Shown: positions 15,167 to 24,324, counted from the stretch's first letter. The stretch: DNA of 42,742 bases from UBA4923 sp964486135 (GCA_964486135.1 CAZAKT010000014.1:1-42742); one strand, 5' to 3'. Numbers and translations: made by a program. The notes: generated by a model not told the origin, from the letters alone.

Positions 15167-18100
15167 TTGTTAGCAAAATTCAGTGTCAGGCGGCCCTACA
15201 CCGTGGTTGTAGCCGTCGTATTAGTTTTGATCCTGGGCACGATCTCCTTTATCAACCTGGAGACCGACCTTCTGCCAAGTTTTGATCTTCCCTATGTCCT
15301 TGTCATGACCTCCTACCCGGGCGCCAGCCCCGAAGAAGTGGAGATGGTAGTAACCAAGTCCCTTGAGCAAGTGATGGCGACGGTCAGCAATATAAAGCAA
15401 ATCAACTCGGTCTCAAACGAGAATTCCTCGATCGTAATCCTGGAATTCAACAATGATACCAATATGGACTCCGCTACCATTGAAATCAACGGCCTCCTGG
15501 ATTTGGTCAAGTCCGCCTGGCCTGACGGGATTGGTTCGCCCATGCTCTTGCGGCTGAATCCGGACATGCTGCCCATTATGGTGGCTTCTGTCGATATCGA
15601 AGGCCTGGATATGATCGAGGTTTCACAAAAAGTCCAGGAAGACGTCATTCCCAAGCTTGAAAGCATTCCAGGACTGGCATCCATTTCTGCCACAGGCCTG
15701 CTTGAGGAGAGAATTGAAGTCCTGCTTGAGGGTGAAAAGATTGCCGACCTGAACAAGCGTTTGCTTGACAAGGTGGACAGCGAACTGTCTGAAGTGGAGG
15801 ACAAGCTTCTAGAGGCCCAGATTGAAATCGAAGAGGGACTGGCGAAACTGGATTCTGAAGAGAGAAAACAAGGCGCCAAGCTGGATCAAGGAAAGCAGGC
15901 GATTCTTCAGGGCAAGGCCCAGCTGAATGAGGCTAGGGCTGAGCTTTCAAGGGGTGAAAGAGAACTTTTACAAGCTGAGTCGGAGCTTCGGGACAAGCGG
16001 GTGGAACTTATCGCGGAAGAGAGCAGTCTGAAAATGATCCTGGGCGTCCTGGACGAACTGGAGAAGGGCCTCTCTCAATCGGGTGAAAACTGGTTTGACC
16101 AGCAGGAAACAACCAGGACAGCCTTGCTTGCCTTCATCAAGAGCCTGCCCCAGGGCGTGAAGGATGCGCTGGGGCCCTCCCTTCAAGCCATGGAGGAAAG
16201 TCTGGAAGGAAGCGACCCCTTGAGCTTCGATGAAATCAAGATAATGATGGGCGCTTTGAAGGCTGAACTGGACCAGGCAGCCCAGCTCCTGGCGGCTGGC
16301 AAGGCTGAGATTGACAAGGGCCTCCTGACCCTCGATGAAAAGAAGGAGGAACTTGCCCAGGGCAAGGATATTCTGAGCCAGGAGATCAATGACCTCGGAC
16401 AAAAGGAGCAGGAGCTATCTTCCGGCAGGACCCTGCTGAATCTGGAGATGGCAAGGGCCAGAGAAAAACTGAGCGAAGGTGAGAGCAGCCTGGCTGAACA
16501 GCTGGAAGAATTTGAAAAAGCCCGGGATGAAGCCTTGAAAGGGGCCTCCCTTGACGGTGTGATTACCAAGGACATGGTTTCCGCCATCCTGGCCGCTCAA
16601 AACTTTTCCATGCCGGTGGGCTCCATAACCGACCAGGGCAAGGACCTCCTGGTAAAGGTCGGAGACAAATTCAAGGCTATGGAGGAGATTGAGGATCTCC
16701 TGCTCTTCGACACCGGCGACGAGGGTATAGGCAGGATCTACCTCAAGGACCTTGCGACCGTCACAAGCATCAACAATTCCCAGGAAAGCTACGCCAGAGT
16801 AAACGGAAATGCCGCGGTCATCCTCAGCTTCCAAAAACAGAGTAACTTCTCCACCGCAGCAGTCGCCGGGGCCATCCGGGACAAGGGCGGGGAACTGGAG
16901 TCAGCTATGGAGGGACTCAGTATCACGGCCCTTATGGACCAGGGTATGTATATCGATATTGTCATCGACTCCGTCCTGAGAAACGTGATCTACGGTGGCC
17001 TATTAGCCATCCTCATCCTCCTCTTCTTCCTGAAGGATATCCGGCCAACCTTCATCATCGCGCTCTCCATCCCCATCAGCCTGGTTTTTGCCATCGCCAT
17101 GATGTATTTCACAGGGGTCAGCATCAATGTCATCTCCTTGGCCGGCCTGGCCCTGGGCGTTGGTATGCTGGTGGACAATTCCATCGTCGTTATCGAGAAT
17201 ATCTACCGGCTGAGGCTGGAGGGCCTGTCTACCATAGAGGCCAGTATCAAGGGGGCCAAAGAAATTGGCGGGGCCATCATCTCGTCCACGGTCACTACCG
17301 CCTCCGTCTTCCTGCCCATTGTTTTCGTCAAGGGTATCTCCAAGCAGATCTTCACTGATATGGGGCTCACCATCGCCTACTCCCTGCTTGCCAGCCTCAT
17401 CGTGGCCCTTTCCCTGGTACCCATGCTGGCTTCAAATATGCTGGAGAAATCAAGCGAAAAAAAGAGCCGTCTCTTCAACCGTTTTGCAGATGGCTACACA
17501 AGTTTTCTGGGTTGGTCCCTGAAACATCGGGCGCTTATCCTCCTGGCTGTTGTCGCCCTGGCTGTCCTCAGTCTTCTTCTGGCACTTTCACTCGGAACAT
17601 CCTTCATCCCGGATATGGACGCCCCCCAGATGTCCCTGTCCATCCGCACGGACAAGGAGGCCACACGGGAGGAACTCCGGGAGTCAACGGAAACTGTGAT
17701 CGAAAGATTGCTGGCCCTTGAGGGGGTTGAGACCATCGGTGTCTTCGAGGGCGGGATCATGCAGGGAATGGGGTTTATGGGCGGAGGAGGAAGGAGCCAG
17801 GACAGCATGTCCCTCTATCTTCTGCTGGATCCGGACCTGCGTTTGAGCAACAGGGAGATGGAGCGGACAATTCTGACCTCGACAGAAGACCTGTCAGTTG
17901 AGGTCAGTGTCAGCTCTTCCAATATGGACCTGTCTGCTTTGAGCGGATCCGGCATTGAGCTCATGGTCAAAGGCGATGACTTGGATACCCTACAGACTAT
18001 CGCCAAAGATCTGGGCGGGATCCTCCAGGAGGTTGAGGGAACCGTTGACGTGACTTTTGGCCAGGAGGAAACCCTGACAGAGACCCGGATCATTGTGGAT

Positions 18101-19051
18101 AAGAACAAGGCCATGGCCAAGGGACTTACCGTGGCCCAGGTCTTTGCGAAACTGTCTGATACGATCGCAGAAGGTCAGTCCGCCACCAGCTTGACAGCGG
18201 GGAACAAGGATTACCCCGTCATCGTCCTGCACGACAGGACCCGGGACCTTGATGTGGATGACTTGAGAGAACTCGAATTGTCAGGCAAGAGCGCCGATGA
18301 GACCATCACGGTGAAACTGGATGATATCGCCCATTTCGATCAAGGGAGCGGCCTGGCATCCATCCGAAGGGATAAGCAGCAAAGATACCTGTCTGTGACA
18401 GCCGGCATCGACACTGAACATAACATCGGACTGGTCAGTCAGGACTTTGAAAAAAGGATCAAGGACTACCCGCTGCCTTCAGGCTACCGGATTGAAAATG
18501 CCGGTGAAAACCAGGTCATTCAGGACGCGTTGGAAGATTTGGGCACCATGCTGGTTCTGGCCATTGTCTTCATCTACTTGATTATGGTGGTTCAATTCCA
18601 GTCCCTGCTCTCGCCCTTCATCGTAATGTTCACTATTCCCCTGGCCTTCACAGGCGGCCTCCTGGCCCTCTTCATCCTGGGTTATGAGATCAGTGTAATC
18701 TCCATGCTGGGCTTCTTGATCCTGAGCGGGGTTGTTGTCAACAACGGCATCGTCTTTGTTGACTTCACCAATCAGCTGCGGGCTTCAGGCTTGGAGAAAA
18801 GGGAAGCCCTGATCAAGGCCGGCCGTATAAGATTGAGACCCATCCTCATGACGGCAGTTACCACCATCCTGGGCCTCTCCACCCTGTCCCTGGGTGTAGG
18901 CATGGGGTCGGAGATGCTACAGCCCCTGGCGCTTGTCTCCATCGGTGGACTTATTTATTCGACCCTGCTGACCCTGATCGTCATCCCGGTCATCTACGAT
19001 CTGCTCCACCGGGACAAGGCAGGGCCGGCACCAGCCAAGGAGGGGGTCTGA
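15167..19051 (+). CDS. RND-family efflux pump with coiled-coil insert (YerP/SwrC-like)
   Basis: 1294 residues. Proton-driven exporter of the resistance-nodulation-division superfamily in the cytoplasmic membrane. Start is TTG 15167, after GGGAGG. First helix at 11-30; helix bundle at about 600-790; second half with bundle at about 1160-1280. GVGMLVDNSIVVIENI (665-679) is the conserved helix-4 motif; Asp670 matches the first proton-relay aspartate and Asn671 replaces the second, as seen in Gram-positive members. Residues about 200-455 are an extra Glu/Lys/Leu-rich region, with repeated L..GK..L..G..EL units forming long coiled coils on both sides of a short helical tip. It probably replaces the periplasmic adaptor and reaches into the cell wall. 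No separate membrane fusion or outer-membrane gene is nearby. Substrate unknown. Confidence 0.92.
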   Translation: MLAKFSVRRPYTVVVAVVLVLILGTISFINLETDLLPSFDLPYVLVMTSYPGASPEEVEMVVTKSLEQVMATVSNIKQINSVSNENSSIVILEFNNDTNMDSATIEINGLLDLVKSAWPDGIGSPMLLRLNPDMLPIMVASVDIEGLDMIEVSQKVQEDVIPKLESIPGLASISATGLLEERIEVLLEGEKIADLNKRLLDKVDSELSEVEDKLLEAQIEIEEGLAKLDSEERKQGAKLDQGKQAILQGKAQLNEARAELSRGERELLQAESELRDKRVELIAEESSLKMILGVLDELEKGLSQSGENWFDQQETTRTALLAFIKSLPQGVKDALGPSLQAMEESLEGSDPLSFDEIKIMMGALKAELDQAAQLLAAGKAEIDKGLLTLDEKKEELAQGKDILSQEINDLGQKEQELSSGRTLLNLEMARAREKLSEGESSLAEQLEEFEKARDEALKGASLDGVITKDMVSAILAAQNFSMPVGSITDQGKDLLVKVGDKFKAMEEIEDLLLFDTGDEGIGRIYLKDLATVTSINNSQESYARVNGNAAVILSFQKQSNFSTAAVAGAIRDKGGELESAMEGLSITALMDQGMYIDIVIDSVLRNVIYGGLLAILILLFFLKDIRPTFIIALSIPISLVFAIAMMYFTGVSINVISLAGLALGVGMLVDNSIVVIENIYRLRLEGLSTIEASIKGAKEIGGAIISSTVTTASVFLPIVFVKGISKQIFTDMGLTIAYSLLASLIVALSLVPMLASNMLEKSSEKKSRLFNRFADGYTSFLGWSLKHRALILLAVVALAVLSLLLALSLGTSFIPDMDAPQMSLSIRTDKEATREELRESTETVIERLLALEGVETIGVFEGGIMQGMGFMGGGGRSQDSMSLYLLLDPDLRLSNREMERTILTSTEDLSVEVSVSSSNMDLSALSGSGIELMVKGDDLDTLQTIAKDLGGILQEVEGTVDVTFGQEETLTETRIIVDKNKAMAKGLTVAQVFAKLSDTIAEGQSATSLTAGNKDYPVIVLHDRTRDLDVDDLRELELSGKSADETITVKLDDIAHFDQGSGLASIRRDKQQRYLSVTAGIDTEHNIGLVSQDFEKRIKDYPLPSGYRIENAGENQVIQDALEDLGTMLVLAIVFIYLIMVVQFQSLLSPFIVMFTIPLAFTGGLLALFILGYEISVISMLGFLILSGVVVNNGIVFVDFTNQLRASGLEKREALIKAGRIRLRPILMTAVTTILGLSTLSLGVGMGSEMLQPLALVSIGGLIYSTLLTLIVIPVIYDLLHRDKAGPAPAKEGV

Positions 19052-19053
19052 GC

Positions 19054-19665
19054 ATGAGGAATATTGAATTGGGTCAGAAGGAAAAGGCCATCCTCGACGG
19101 TATCATCGCCTTGATCAAGCAGGGTAACAATCCCTACACCATCAAGGTTTCGGACATTGCCTCCCAGGCCGACGTGGGCAAGGGCACCATCTATGACTAT
19201 TTCAAGACCAAGGAAGAAGCCATATCCAAGGCTATCCTCCACCATATTGGCCTGGGTCTTCAGCAAGTCCTCCATGAGGTGGAAAACCAGGACAGCTTTC
19301 AAAATAAATACTATGCAATCCTCCGGATCCTGGCTGTCCAGGGCAAGGAAAGCAAGGATCAATGCAAGCTCTTCTTTTCACCCTTGGGAGATATGCAGGA
19401 TTTTTACGAGCACCTGACAAAATACAAGGACTATATTGAAACCAACAGGCGCTTCCTCATGCAGATCTATGAGGCAATTTTTCAGGCTGGGGAGAAAGAG
19501 GGCCTGATCCTGGCCCTGGGCCCCCAAGAGGACTACTATCGGGAGATGGTCCTATTGGGTGCCTTGGCAGCTTTTGCCCACAGCCTTTACCGCCCCCGGG
19601 CCCACCTGCCGGCCAAAACCGCCATGGAGGCTTCCTACCGGCTCCTGGTCAAGGCCCTGAACTGA
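19054..19665 (+). CDS. TetR-family regulator of the efflux operon
   Basis: 203 residues. N-terminal TetR helix-turn-helix at about 30-50 (IKVSDIASQADVGKGTIYDYF), followed by the all-helical ligand-binding domain, which is divergent as usual. It starts at ATG 19054, two bases after the RND stop, so the two genes are co-transcribed. The palindrome at 15117-15136 is its expected operator. Ligand unknown; by context it is likely a substrate of the pump. Confidence 0.92.
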   Translation: MRNIELGQKEKAILDGIIALIKQGNNPYTIKVSDIASQADVGKGTIYDYFKTKEEAISKAILHHIGLGLQQVLHEVENQDSFQNKYYAILRILAVQGKESKDQCKLFFSPLGDMQDFYEHLTKYKDYIETNRRFLMQIYEAIFQAGEKEGLILALGPQEDYYREMVLLGALAAFAHSLYRPRAHLPAKTAMEASYRLLVKALN

Positions 19666-19675
19666 TCGATCAGGC

Positions 19676-19698
19676 CTGCCCCGGTCGCCGGCGGGCAG
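19676..19698. terminator. Hairpin between tetR and pfkA
   Basis: CTGCCCCGG, loop, CCGGCGGGCAG in the 43 bases between the convergent stops. No T run on either side, so termination is uncertain. Confidence 0.35.
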
Positions 19699-19708
19699 TG
19701 GCGCAGGA

Positions 19709-20722
19709 TCAGAGCGCGATTTTGTAGGCTGTATCAATTTCCTCCCGGGATATGGTTTTCGTCATCCGCAAAGCTTCTTCGATCTCAATGGTGATGACCT
19801 GGCCCTGCCGATAAGCCACCACTCTTCCATATTGACCGGAAACCAGGCTTTCAATTGCGCGGACCCCCATCTGACTAGCCATCAGGCGATCCCGGGCGGA
19901 GGGGCTGCCACCGCGCTGCAAATGACCAAGGATGGTCACCCGGGATTCGATACCGGTCTGTGCCTCAATCCGCTTGCTGATTTCAACCGTGTCGCCGGCG
20001 CCTTCGGCAACAACCACAATGTAATGGAATTTGCCCTTGTTATGGCATTCCAGCAGACGGCGCACCACATGCTTATCGAAATCCATTTCCACTTCGGGGA
20101 TCAATATGACTTCCGCTCCACAGGAGATGCCCACATTCAGCGCGATATAACCCGCGCTTCTGCCCATGACCTCTATGCAGTTGCAGCGCTCATGCGAAGA
20201 GGCCGTGTCGCGCAGCTTGTCGATCGCCGTCATGGCCGTATTCATCGCGGTGTCAAAACCGATTGTGTACTCCGAACAAGCGATATCGTTGTCAATCGTG
20301 CTCGGTATGCCGATTACGGGAAGACCCTTCCGGGCGAGATCCAAGGCTCCTCGAAGCGAACCGTCACCACCGATCACCACCAGGGCGTCAATACCGAAGA
20401 CCTTGCACATGTCAAAGGCCTTTTGCACACCCTCCGGCGTATTGAAAGACTGGCTGCGGGCGGTCATGAGGAAGGTTCCTCCCTGTTGCAAGCGCCCTGA
20501 GACGGAACGATCGTCCAGCTCGACAATGTCACCCCGGCTCAAGCCGTGGAAACCACGGCGGCAACCCAAGATCTTGTAGTCCTGGTGCAGGCCCATGCGG
20601 ACCACGGCGCGGATGGTCGCGTTCATTCCAGGAGCGTCTCCGCCACTGGTAAGTACACCTACCGTCCTGATAGCCCCGCCTTCAGTCCAGGGCGCCAACC
20701 CATGCTTCACTGCCTTTGTCAT
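19709..20722 (-). CDS. pfkA: 6-phosphofructokinase
   Basis: 337 residues. Phosphorylates fructose 6-phosphate to fructose 1,6-bisphosphate in glycolysis. Motifs: TSGGDAPGMN (25-34), GGDGS (118-122), TIDNDI (142-147, with the catalytic Asp144), MGRSAGYIAL and GGSPSARDR. Gly121 matches Gly104 of E. coli PfkA, which marks ATP rather than pyrophosphate as phosphoryl donor. At the second discriminating site (E. coli Gly124) this protein has Ser141. The start ATG 20720-20722 has GGGGG upstream and gives about 17 residues more at the N-terminus than E. coli PfkA. It follows the lipoprotein gene at 20767 by 44 bases and may share its transcript; TTGACG about 25-30 bases upstream is a weak promoter alternative. 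Confidence 0.95.
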   Translation of the reverse strand: MTKAVKHGLAPWTEGGAIRTVGVLTSGGDAPGMNATIRAVVRMGLHQDYKILGCRRGFHGLSRGDIVELDDRSVSGRLQQGGTFLMTARSQSFNTPEGVQKAFDMCKVFGIDALVVIGGDGSLRGALDLARKGLPVIGIPSTIDNDIACSEYTIGFDTAMNTAMTAIDKLRDTASSHERCNCIEVMGRSAGYIALNVGISCGAEVILIPEVEMDFDKHVVRRLLECHNKGKFHYIVVVAEGAGDTVEISKRIEAQTGIESRVTILGHLQRGGSPSARDRLMASQMGVRAIESLVSGQYGRVVAYRQGQVITIEIEEALRMTKTISREEIDTAYKIAL

Positions 20723-20766
20723 TTTAACCCCCAGTTATTATGAAGTGTGGAAAAATCCGTCAATTT

Positions 20767-21321
20767 TTAATCAGCCAGGTCCCCGGCCAGATCCCGGAAA
20801 AATTCGTAGAGGGCAATCTCCGCCCTGTAATCTAAAAATCCGGAAGAATTGTCATAGGCATAGATCCGCTCACCCGAGGCATAATCCACCAGGAGGAGGG
20901 CCCCCAAAGCTTCCGGCAGGCCGTTTGTATGCTTGTCCAGGCCGTTGACCTTGGCTAAGCCGTGTTGGTCGACGAGTGACTGCAAGTCGTCAAGGGCGGC
21001 CAGGGGAGCTTCAAAGTCCCAATCGAGATGGGGGCGGCCATTATCATAAGCTTGCATCCGGCATAAGGCTGCCTGGTCCCCCCGGACCATTTCGAAGACA
21101 TAGTAGAAATAAGCTTCTTCCTGCCCCTCGCTAAAGCCGAATTCACATTCGAATCGCTCGATATCCTTTGATTCAATCGTTTTGGGCGCGTCTTTCCAGG
21201 ACCAGTCCCTGAGGCCACCCGGCATATCTTCTTTTTTTATCATTTCCTTGTCCGCGCAAGACGGTAGAAGCACCAGTGCCAATAGCGAGACAACCACAAG
21301 GGCCATGATCTTCCTCTTCAT
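20767..21321 (-). CDS. Secreted lipoprotein, paralogue of the one at 350-928
   Basis: 184 residues from ATG 21319-21321, with GGAGGGGG upstream. Signal peptide ending LLPSC (Cys about 22). The mature part shares its plan with the protein at 350-928: DAPK.I.SK.IE.FECEF, ALDDLQSLVDQH, HTNGLP, SGERIYAYDNS and a final ALYEFF helix. Function unknown. Gene order is lipoprotein then pfkA on the minus strand, divergent from the macro-domain gene. The two copies lie 20 kb apart with different neighbours, so they look like dispersed duplicates rather than a tandem pair. Confidence 0.82.
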   Translation of the reverse strand: MKRKIMALVVVSLLALVLLPSCADKEMIKKEDMPGGLRDWSWKDAPKTIESKDIERFECEFGFSEGQEEAYFYYVFEMVRGDQAALCRMQAYDNGRPHLDWDFEAPLAALDDLQSLVDQHGLAKVNGLDKHTNGLPEALGALLLVDYASGERIYAYDNSSGFLDYRAEIALYEFFRDLAGDLAD

Positions 21322-21439
21322 CCTTGCCCCCTCCTATCGCCCAGCTTATCATAAACAAAGAGCCCCCCGTTCCTTCCAAATTCCCTTGCCTGCCAGGCCA
21401 GTCTTCTCTAGACTGGATAGGAAAGATTGAGGTAGCTTT

Positions 21440-22426
21440 ATGCCCTTCACCATTGTTGGCCAGGATATCACCAAACTCGAGGTGGACGCCATTGTCAACG
21501 CCGCCAATACCGAGCTCCTTATGGGAGGTGGGGTGTGCGGCGCCATCTTCAGGGCGGCGGGGCCGGGTCCCCTTCAGGAGGCTTGTGACAAGCTGGCCCC
21601 CATCAAGACCGGGGAGGCCGTCATCACCCCCGCCTTCAAGCTCCCGGCAAAATTCATCATCCATGCGGCCGGACCTGTCTACCGGGCGGACGATAAGGAA
21701 GGGAGTGAGGCCAGCCTTCGGGCAGCCTATACCAATTCCCTGAAAAGAGCGGTCGAAAATCACTGTGAGAGTATCGCCTTCCCCCTGATATCCAGCGGCA
21801 TCTACGGCTATCCCAAAGAGGAGGCCCTGAGAGTCGCGACCTCAGCCATCCGGGATTTTCTGGATGGCCACGACCTGGAGGTCATCCTGGCCCTCTTCGA
21901 CAAGGCTGCCTTGACCATCAGTCGCCAGCTCCTGGGTGAAGTCGAAAACTATATCGAGACCCATTACCTTGAAGGACCTCAAAGAAGACGCAGCCTGCTC
22001 CAGGTCGAACGTGCGGCCCTGTATGAAGCAGGTGCCCGCCGGACCCCCCTGTCCGCCCCACCCCTTGAGGAGGTCATCGGCCAGCTGGATGAACCCTTCT
22101 CACGTCTCCTGCTCCGCCTCATCGACGCCCGGGGAAAGACCGACGCAGAGGTCTACAAGGGGGCCAACCTGGACCGCAGACTCTTCTCCAAGATCCGGAC
22201 CAAGCCGGACTACCGGCCGGGCAAGCGGACAGTCCTCGCCCTGGCCATTGCCCTGGAGCTATCCATCCCCGAGACCCGGGAACTGTTGGCGCGGGCAGGC
22301 TATGCCCTTTCTCCCGCCGTCCTCTTTGATGTAATTGTGGAATATTTCATCGACAAAAACCGGTACGATATCTTTGAGATAAACGAAGTCCTCTTCGCTT
22401 ACGACCAGCCCCTCCTGGGCGGCTAG
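21440..22426 (+). CDS. Macro-domain protein with C-terminal helical (HTH-like) domain
   Basis: 328 residues. The first 165 are a macro domain, which binds ADP-ribose and often removes it from proteins or from O-acetyl-ADP-ribose. Seen are DAIVNAANTEL (16-26), the GGGVCGAIF loop (29-37) and SSGIYGYP (118-125). A helical linker follows, then a C-terminal domain (about 215-328) with KTDAEVYKGANLDRRLFSKI and RTVLALAIALEL, which looks like an XRE-type helix-turn-helix adapted to another role. The same fusion is common in Clostridia, often annotated as an RNase III inhibitor without proof. Start ATG 21440 has GAGG 7 bases upstream. Followed after 99 bases by the VWA gene on the same strand. Confidence 0.88.
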   Translation: MPFTIVGQDITKLEVDAIVNAANTELLMGGGVCGAIFRAAGPGPLQEACDKLAPIKTGEAVITPAFKLPAKFIIHAAGPVYRADDKEGSEASLRAAYTNSLKRAVENHCESIAFPLISSGIYGYPKEEALRVATSAIRDFLDGHDLEVILALFDKAALTISRQLLGEVENYIETHYLEGPQRRRSLLQVERAALYEAGARRTPLSAPPLEEVIGQLDEPFSRLLLRLIDARGKTDAEVYKGANLDRRLFSKIRTKPDYRPGKRTVLALAIALELSIPETRELLARAGYALSPAVLFDVIVEYFIDKNRYDIFEINEVLFAYDQPLLGG

Positions 22427-22449
22427 CCCCTCTTTCATCCTTCTTATTT

Positions 22450-22466
22450 GTCGCTTGGCAAGCGAC
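22450..22466. other. Perfect hairpin between macro and VWA genes
   Basis: GTCGCTT, loop GGC, AAGCGAC. It could be a weak terminator or mRNA-processing site, or an operator; no T run follows directly. Confidence 0.35.
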
Positions 22467-22525
22467 CTCTCCGGCGCTTTTCTTCCCTAAAGTGAAAACA
22501 TCAAACAAGGGAGGGAAAAACCACC

Positions 22526-23176
22526 ATGACCAAGAAGAAAACTGAACTCGTATTCCTTTTGGACCAAAGCGGCTCCATGGCCGGTCTTGAGTCCGACACC
22601 CTGGGCGGCTACAATGCTCTTTTAGCCAAACAGGCTGCTATCGATGAGCCCTGCCTCATCACCACCGTTCTTTTTGACAACCGCACCCAGCTCCTCCACG
22701 ACCGGATTGACATCCGGGCCGTCAGCCCTTTGACGGATAAGGATTACCGGGCGGGGGGATCGACCGCCCTCCTGGACGCCATGGGCAGGACCATGGACAA
22801 GCTCATCCGGATTCAAAAAAAGACCCATTCCGACTACCGGGCGGACCAGGTCATTTTTGTCATCATCACGGACGGCCAGGAGAACAGCAGCCGGAACTAC
22901 AGCCCGGCCCGGATCAAGGCCATGGTGGAAAAGCAGGAGGAAGCCTACGCTTGGGAATTCATCTTCCTGGGAGCCAACATGGATACCATTGTCACAGCTG
23001 GCGCCTATGGGATCAGACCGGACCGGGCCTTGGATTATCTGGCCGACCGGAGGGGAACCGAACTCAATTACCAGGTCCTGTCCGAGACCATCGGGACCTT
23101 CCGGACGACGGGCCGGCTTGATGAAAAGGCCTTTGATAAAATCCGCCGGGATGTCAAGGAGAGGGGCCGAGCCTAG
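22526..23176 (+). CDS. VWA-domain protein (TerY-like)
   Basis: 216 residues, essentially one von Willebrand factor A domain. The metal-ion (MIDAS) motif is intact: DQSGS (13-17), a Thr in GGSTALLDA (about 75-83) and Asp in ITDGQEN (about 113-119). No signal peptide or membrane helix, so cytoplasmic, unlike the adhesin VWA proteins; the compact form resembles TerY-like proteins of stress and phosphorylation modules. Start ATG 22526 has GGGAGGG 9 bases upstream. Upstream neighbour is the macro-domain gene. VWA domains bind protein partners in a Mg2+-dependent manner; the partner is not known. Confidence 0.88.
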   Translation: MTKKKTELVFLLDQSGSMAGLESDTLGGYNALLAKQAAIDEPCLITTVLFDNRTQLLHDRIDIRAVSPLTDKDYRAGGSTALLDAMGRTMDKLIRIQKKTHSDYRADQVIFVIITDGQENSSRNYSPARIKAMVEKQEEAYAWEFIFLGANMDTIVTAGAYGIRPDRALDYLADRRGTELNYQVLSETIGTFRTTGRLDEKAFDKIRRDVKERGRA

Positions 23177-23266
23177 CGTGACCTCCCCCCTTTTGGTATA
23201 TTTCAATCAAAGCTCGGCCATTGATAAAAGATGAGAACTGGATGCGGGCAGGCTGGGGGCGGACAA

Positions 23267-24226
23267 ATGTACCTGGAGACGGAGCGGTTGATCATCAAAG
23301 ATCTGGACCAAGCCATGGCTGAGAGCATCCAGCTCAATTCCCTTGATGACGACAACCGGCGCTTTCTTCCGGACGAAGTCTTCGAGACCCAGGAGGAGGC
23401 CCTGTCCCGCATCCAATATTTGATCTCAAGCTACCAAAGCAGGGAGGGTCCCTTTGTCTACGCCTTGCTCCTTAAGGAAGGCAGGCAGATCGGCCATGTC
23501 CAACTGGTTGGATTCCAAAAAGCTTGGGAAATTGGTTTTCACATCGGCCAGGCCTACAGGGGTTTGGGCTACGCTACGGAGGCGGTCAAGGCCTTCCTCC
23601 CCGCCATAATGGAGAAATTGGATCTTCCCGTCGTCTACGGCCTCTGCGACAGGGAAAACATGGGCTCGCGCAGGGTATTGGAGAAGAACAGTTTCACCCT
23701 GATCCAGGAAGGGGGCGGCCCCTGTCAGGGTGAGGTGCGACCGATCTGTAAGTATTTCTTTGCTGATCCTCTCAGGCTTGAAAAGCTGGTTGACCAGCTT
23801 GCCTCAAGTGATGATCAAAAAGCCTATCGGTCGATGAAGGAACTGGATGCCATCAGCCAGGAAACAGATGCCGTCTATCCCTTCATCAAGACCTTCGCTG
23901 TCCTGCAAAAAGATTCCAATTCCTACATCCGGACCCGAGGACTGATCCTGATCGCCTCCAACGCCCGCTGGGACCAGGCGGGTCAGATCGATGGCTTCAT
24001 TGATTCCTATCTCGAGCACATCAAGGATCCTTCCCCCATCACGGCCAGACAATGTGTCAAGAGCCTGACCCTGATCGCCCGGTATCGGCCGGGACTGAGG
24101 GCCAGGATTGCGGAAGCCCTGATGACGGCGGATCCTTCAGGCTACCCAGAGAGCATGAGCGGGCTCCTCCTGAAAGACATTGATCAAGCCCTGGATCAGA
24201 TCAAGAAGATGACTTCCTCCGGGTGA
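23267..24226 (+). CDS. GNAT acetyltransferase fused to a HEAT-like repeat domain
   Basis: 319 residues. I start at ATG 23267 (MYLETERLIIKDL), the typical RimJ-type N-terminus; an ATG at 23231 adds a Gly-rich tail with no better ribosome site. Residues 1-165 are a GNAT N-acetyltransferase with the acetyl-CoA loop QAYRGLGYATEA (95-106) and ENMGSRRVLEKNSF (130-143). Residues 172-319 are all-helical and resemble the clostridial HEAT-repeat proteins often mislabelled SufBD: ASNARWDQAGQID and ITARQCVKSL are hallmark segments. Such domains bind other proteins, so this may be an acetyltransferase with a built-in docking arm. Substrate unknown. Confidence 0.87.
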   Translation: MYLETERLIIKDLDQAMAESIQLNSLDDDNRRFLPDEVFETQEEALSRIQYLISSYQSREGPFVYALLLKEGRQIGHVQLVGFQKAWEIGFHIGQAYRGLGYATEAVKAFLPAIMEKLDLPVVYGLCDRENMGSRRVLEKNSFTLIQEGGGPCQGEVRPICKYFFADPLRLEKLVDQLASSDDQKAYRSMKELDAISQETDAVYPFIKTFAVLQKDSNSYIRTRGLILIASNARWDQAGQIDGFIDSYLEHIKDPSPITARQCVKSLTLIARYRPGLRARIAEALMTADPSGYPESMSGLLLKDIDQALDQIKKMTSSG

Positions 24227-24324
24227 AGCGGTCATTGGCTTTCAGAATCCGGTCTATGACAAAGATTCGGCTTTTGCGCTACCATGGCTCCAATTGGCTC
24301 AGGCCAGGATGAAAGGAAGGCGCC

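Noticed and set aside
15167..19051. A separate membrane fusion or outer-membrane partner for the RND pump
   Set aside because: None of the flanking genes has the features of either; the pump appears self-contained.
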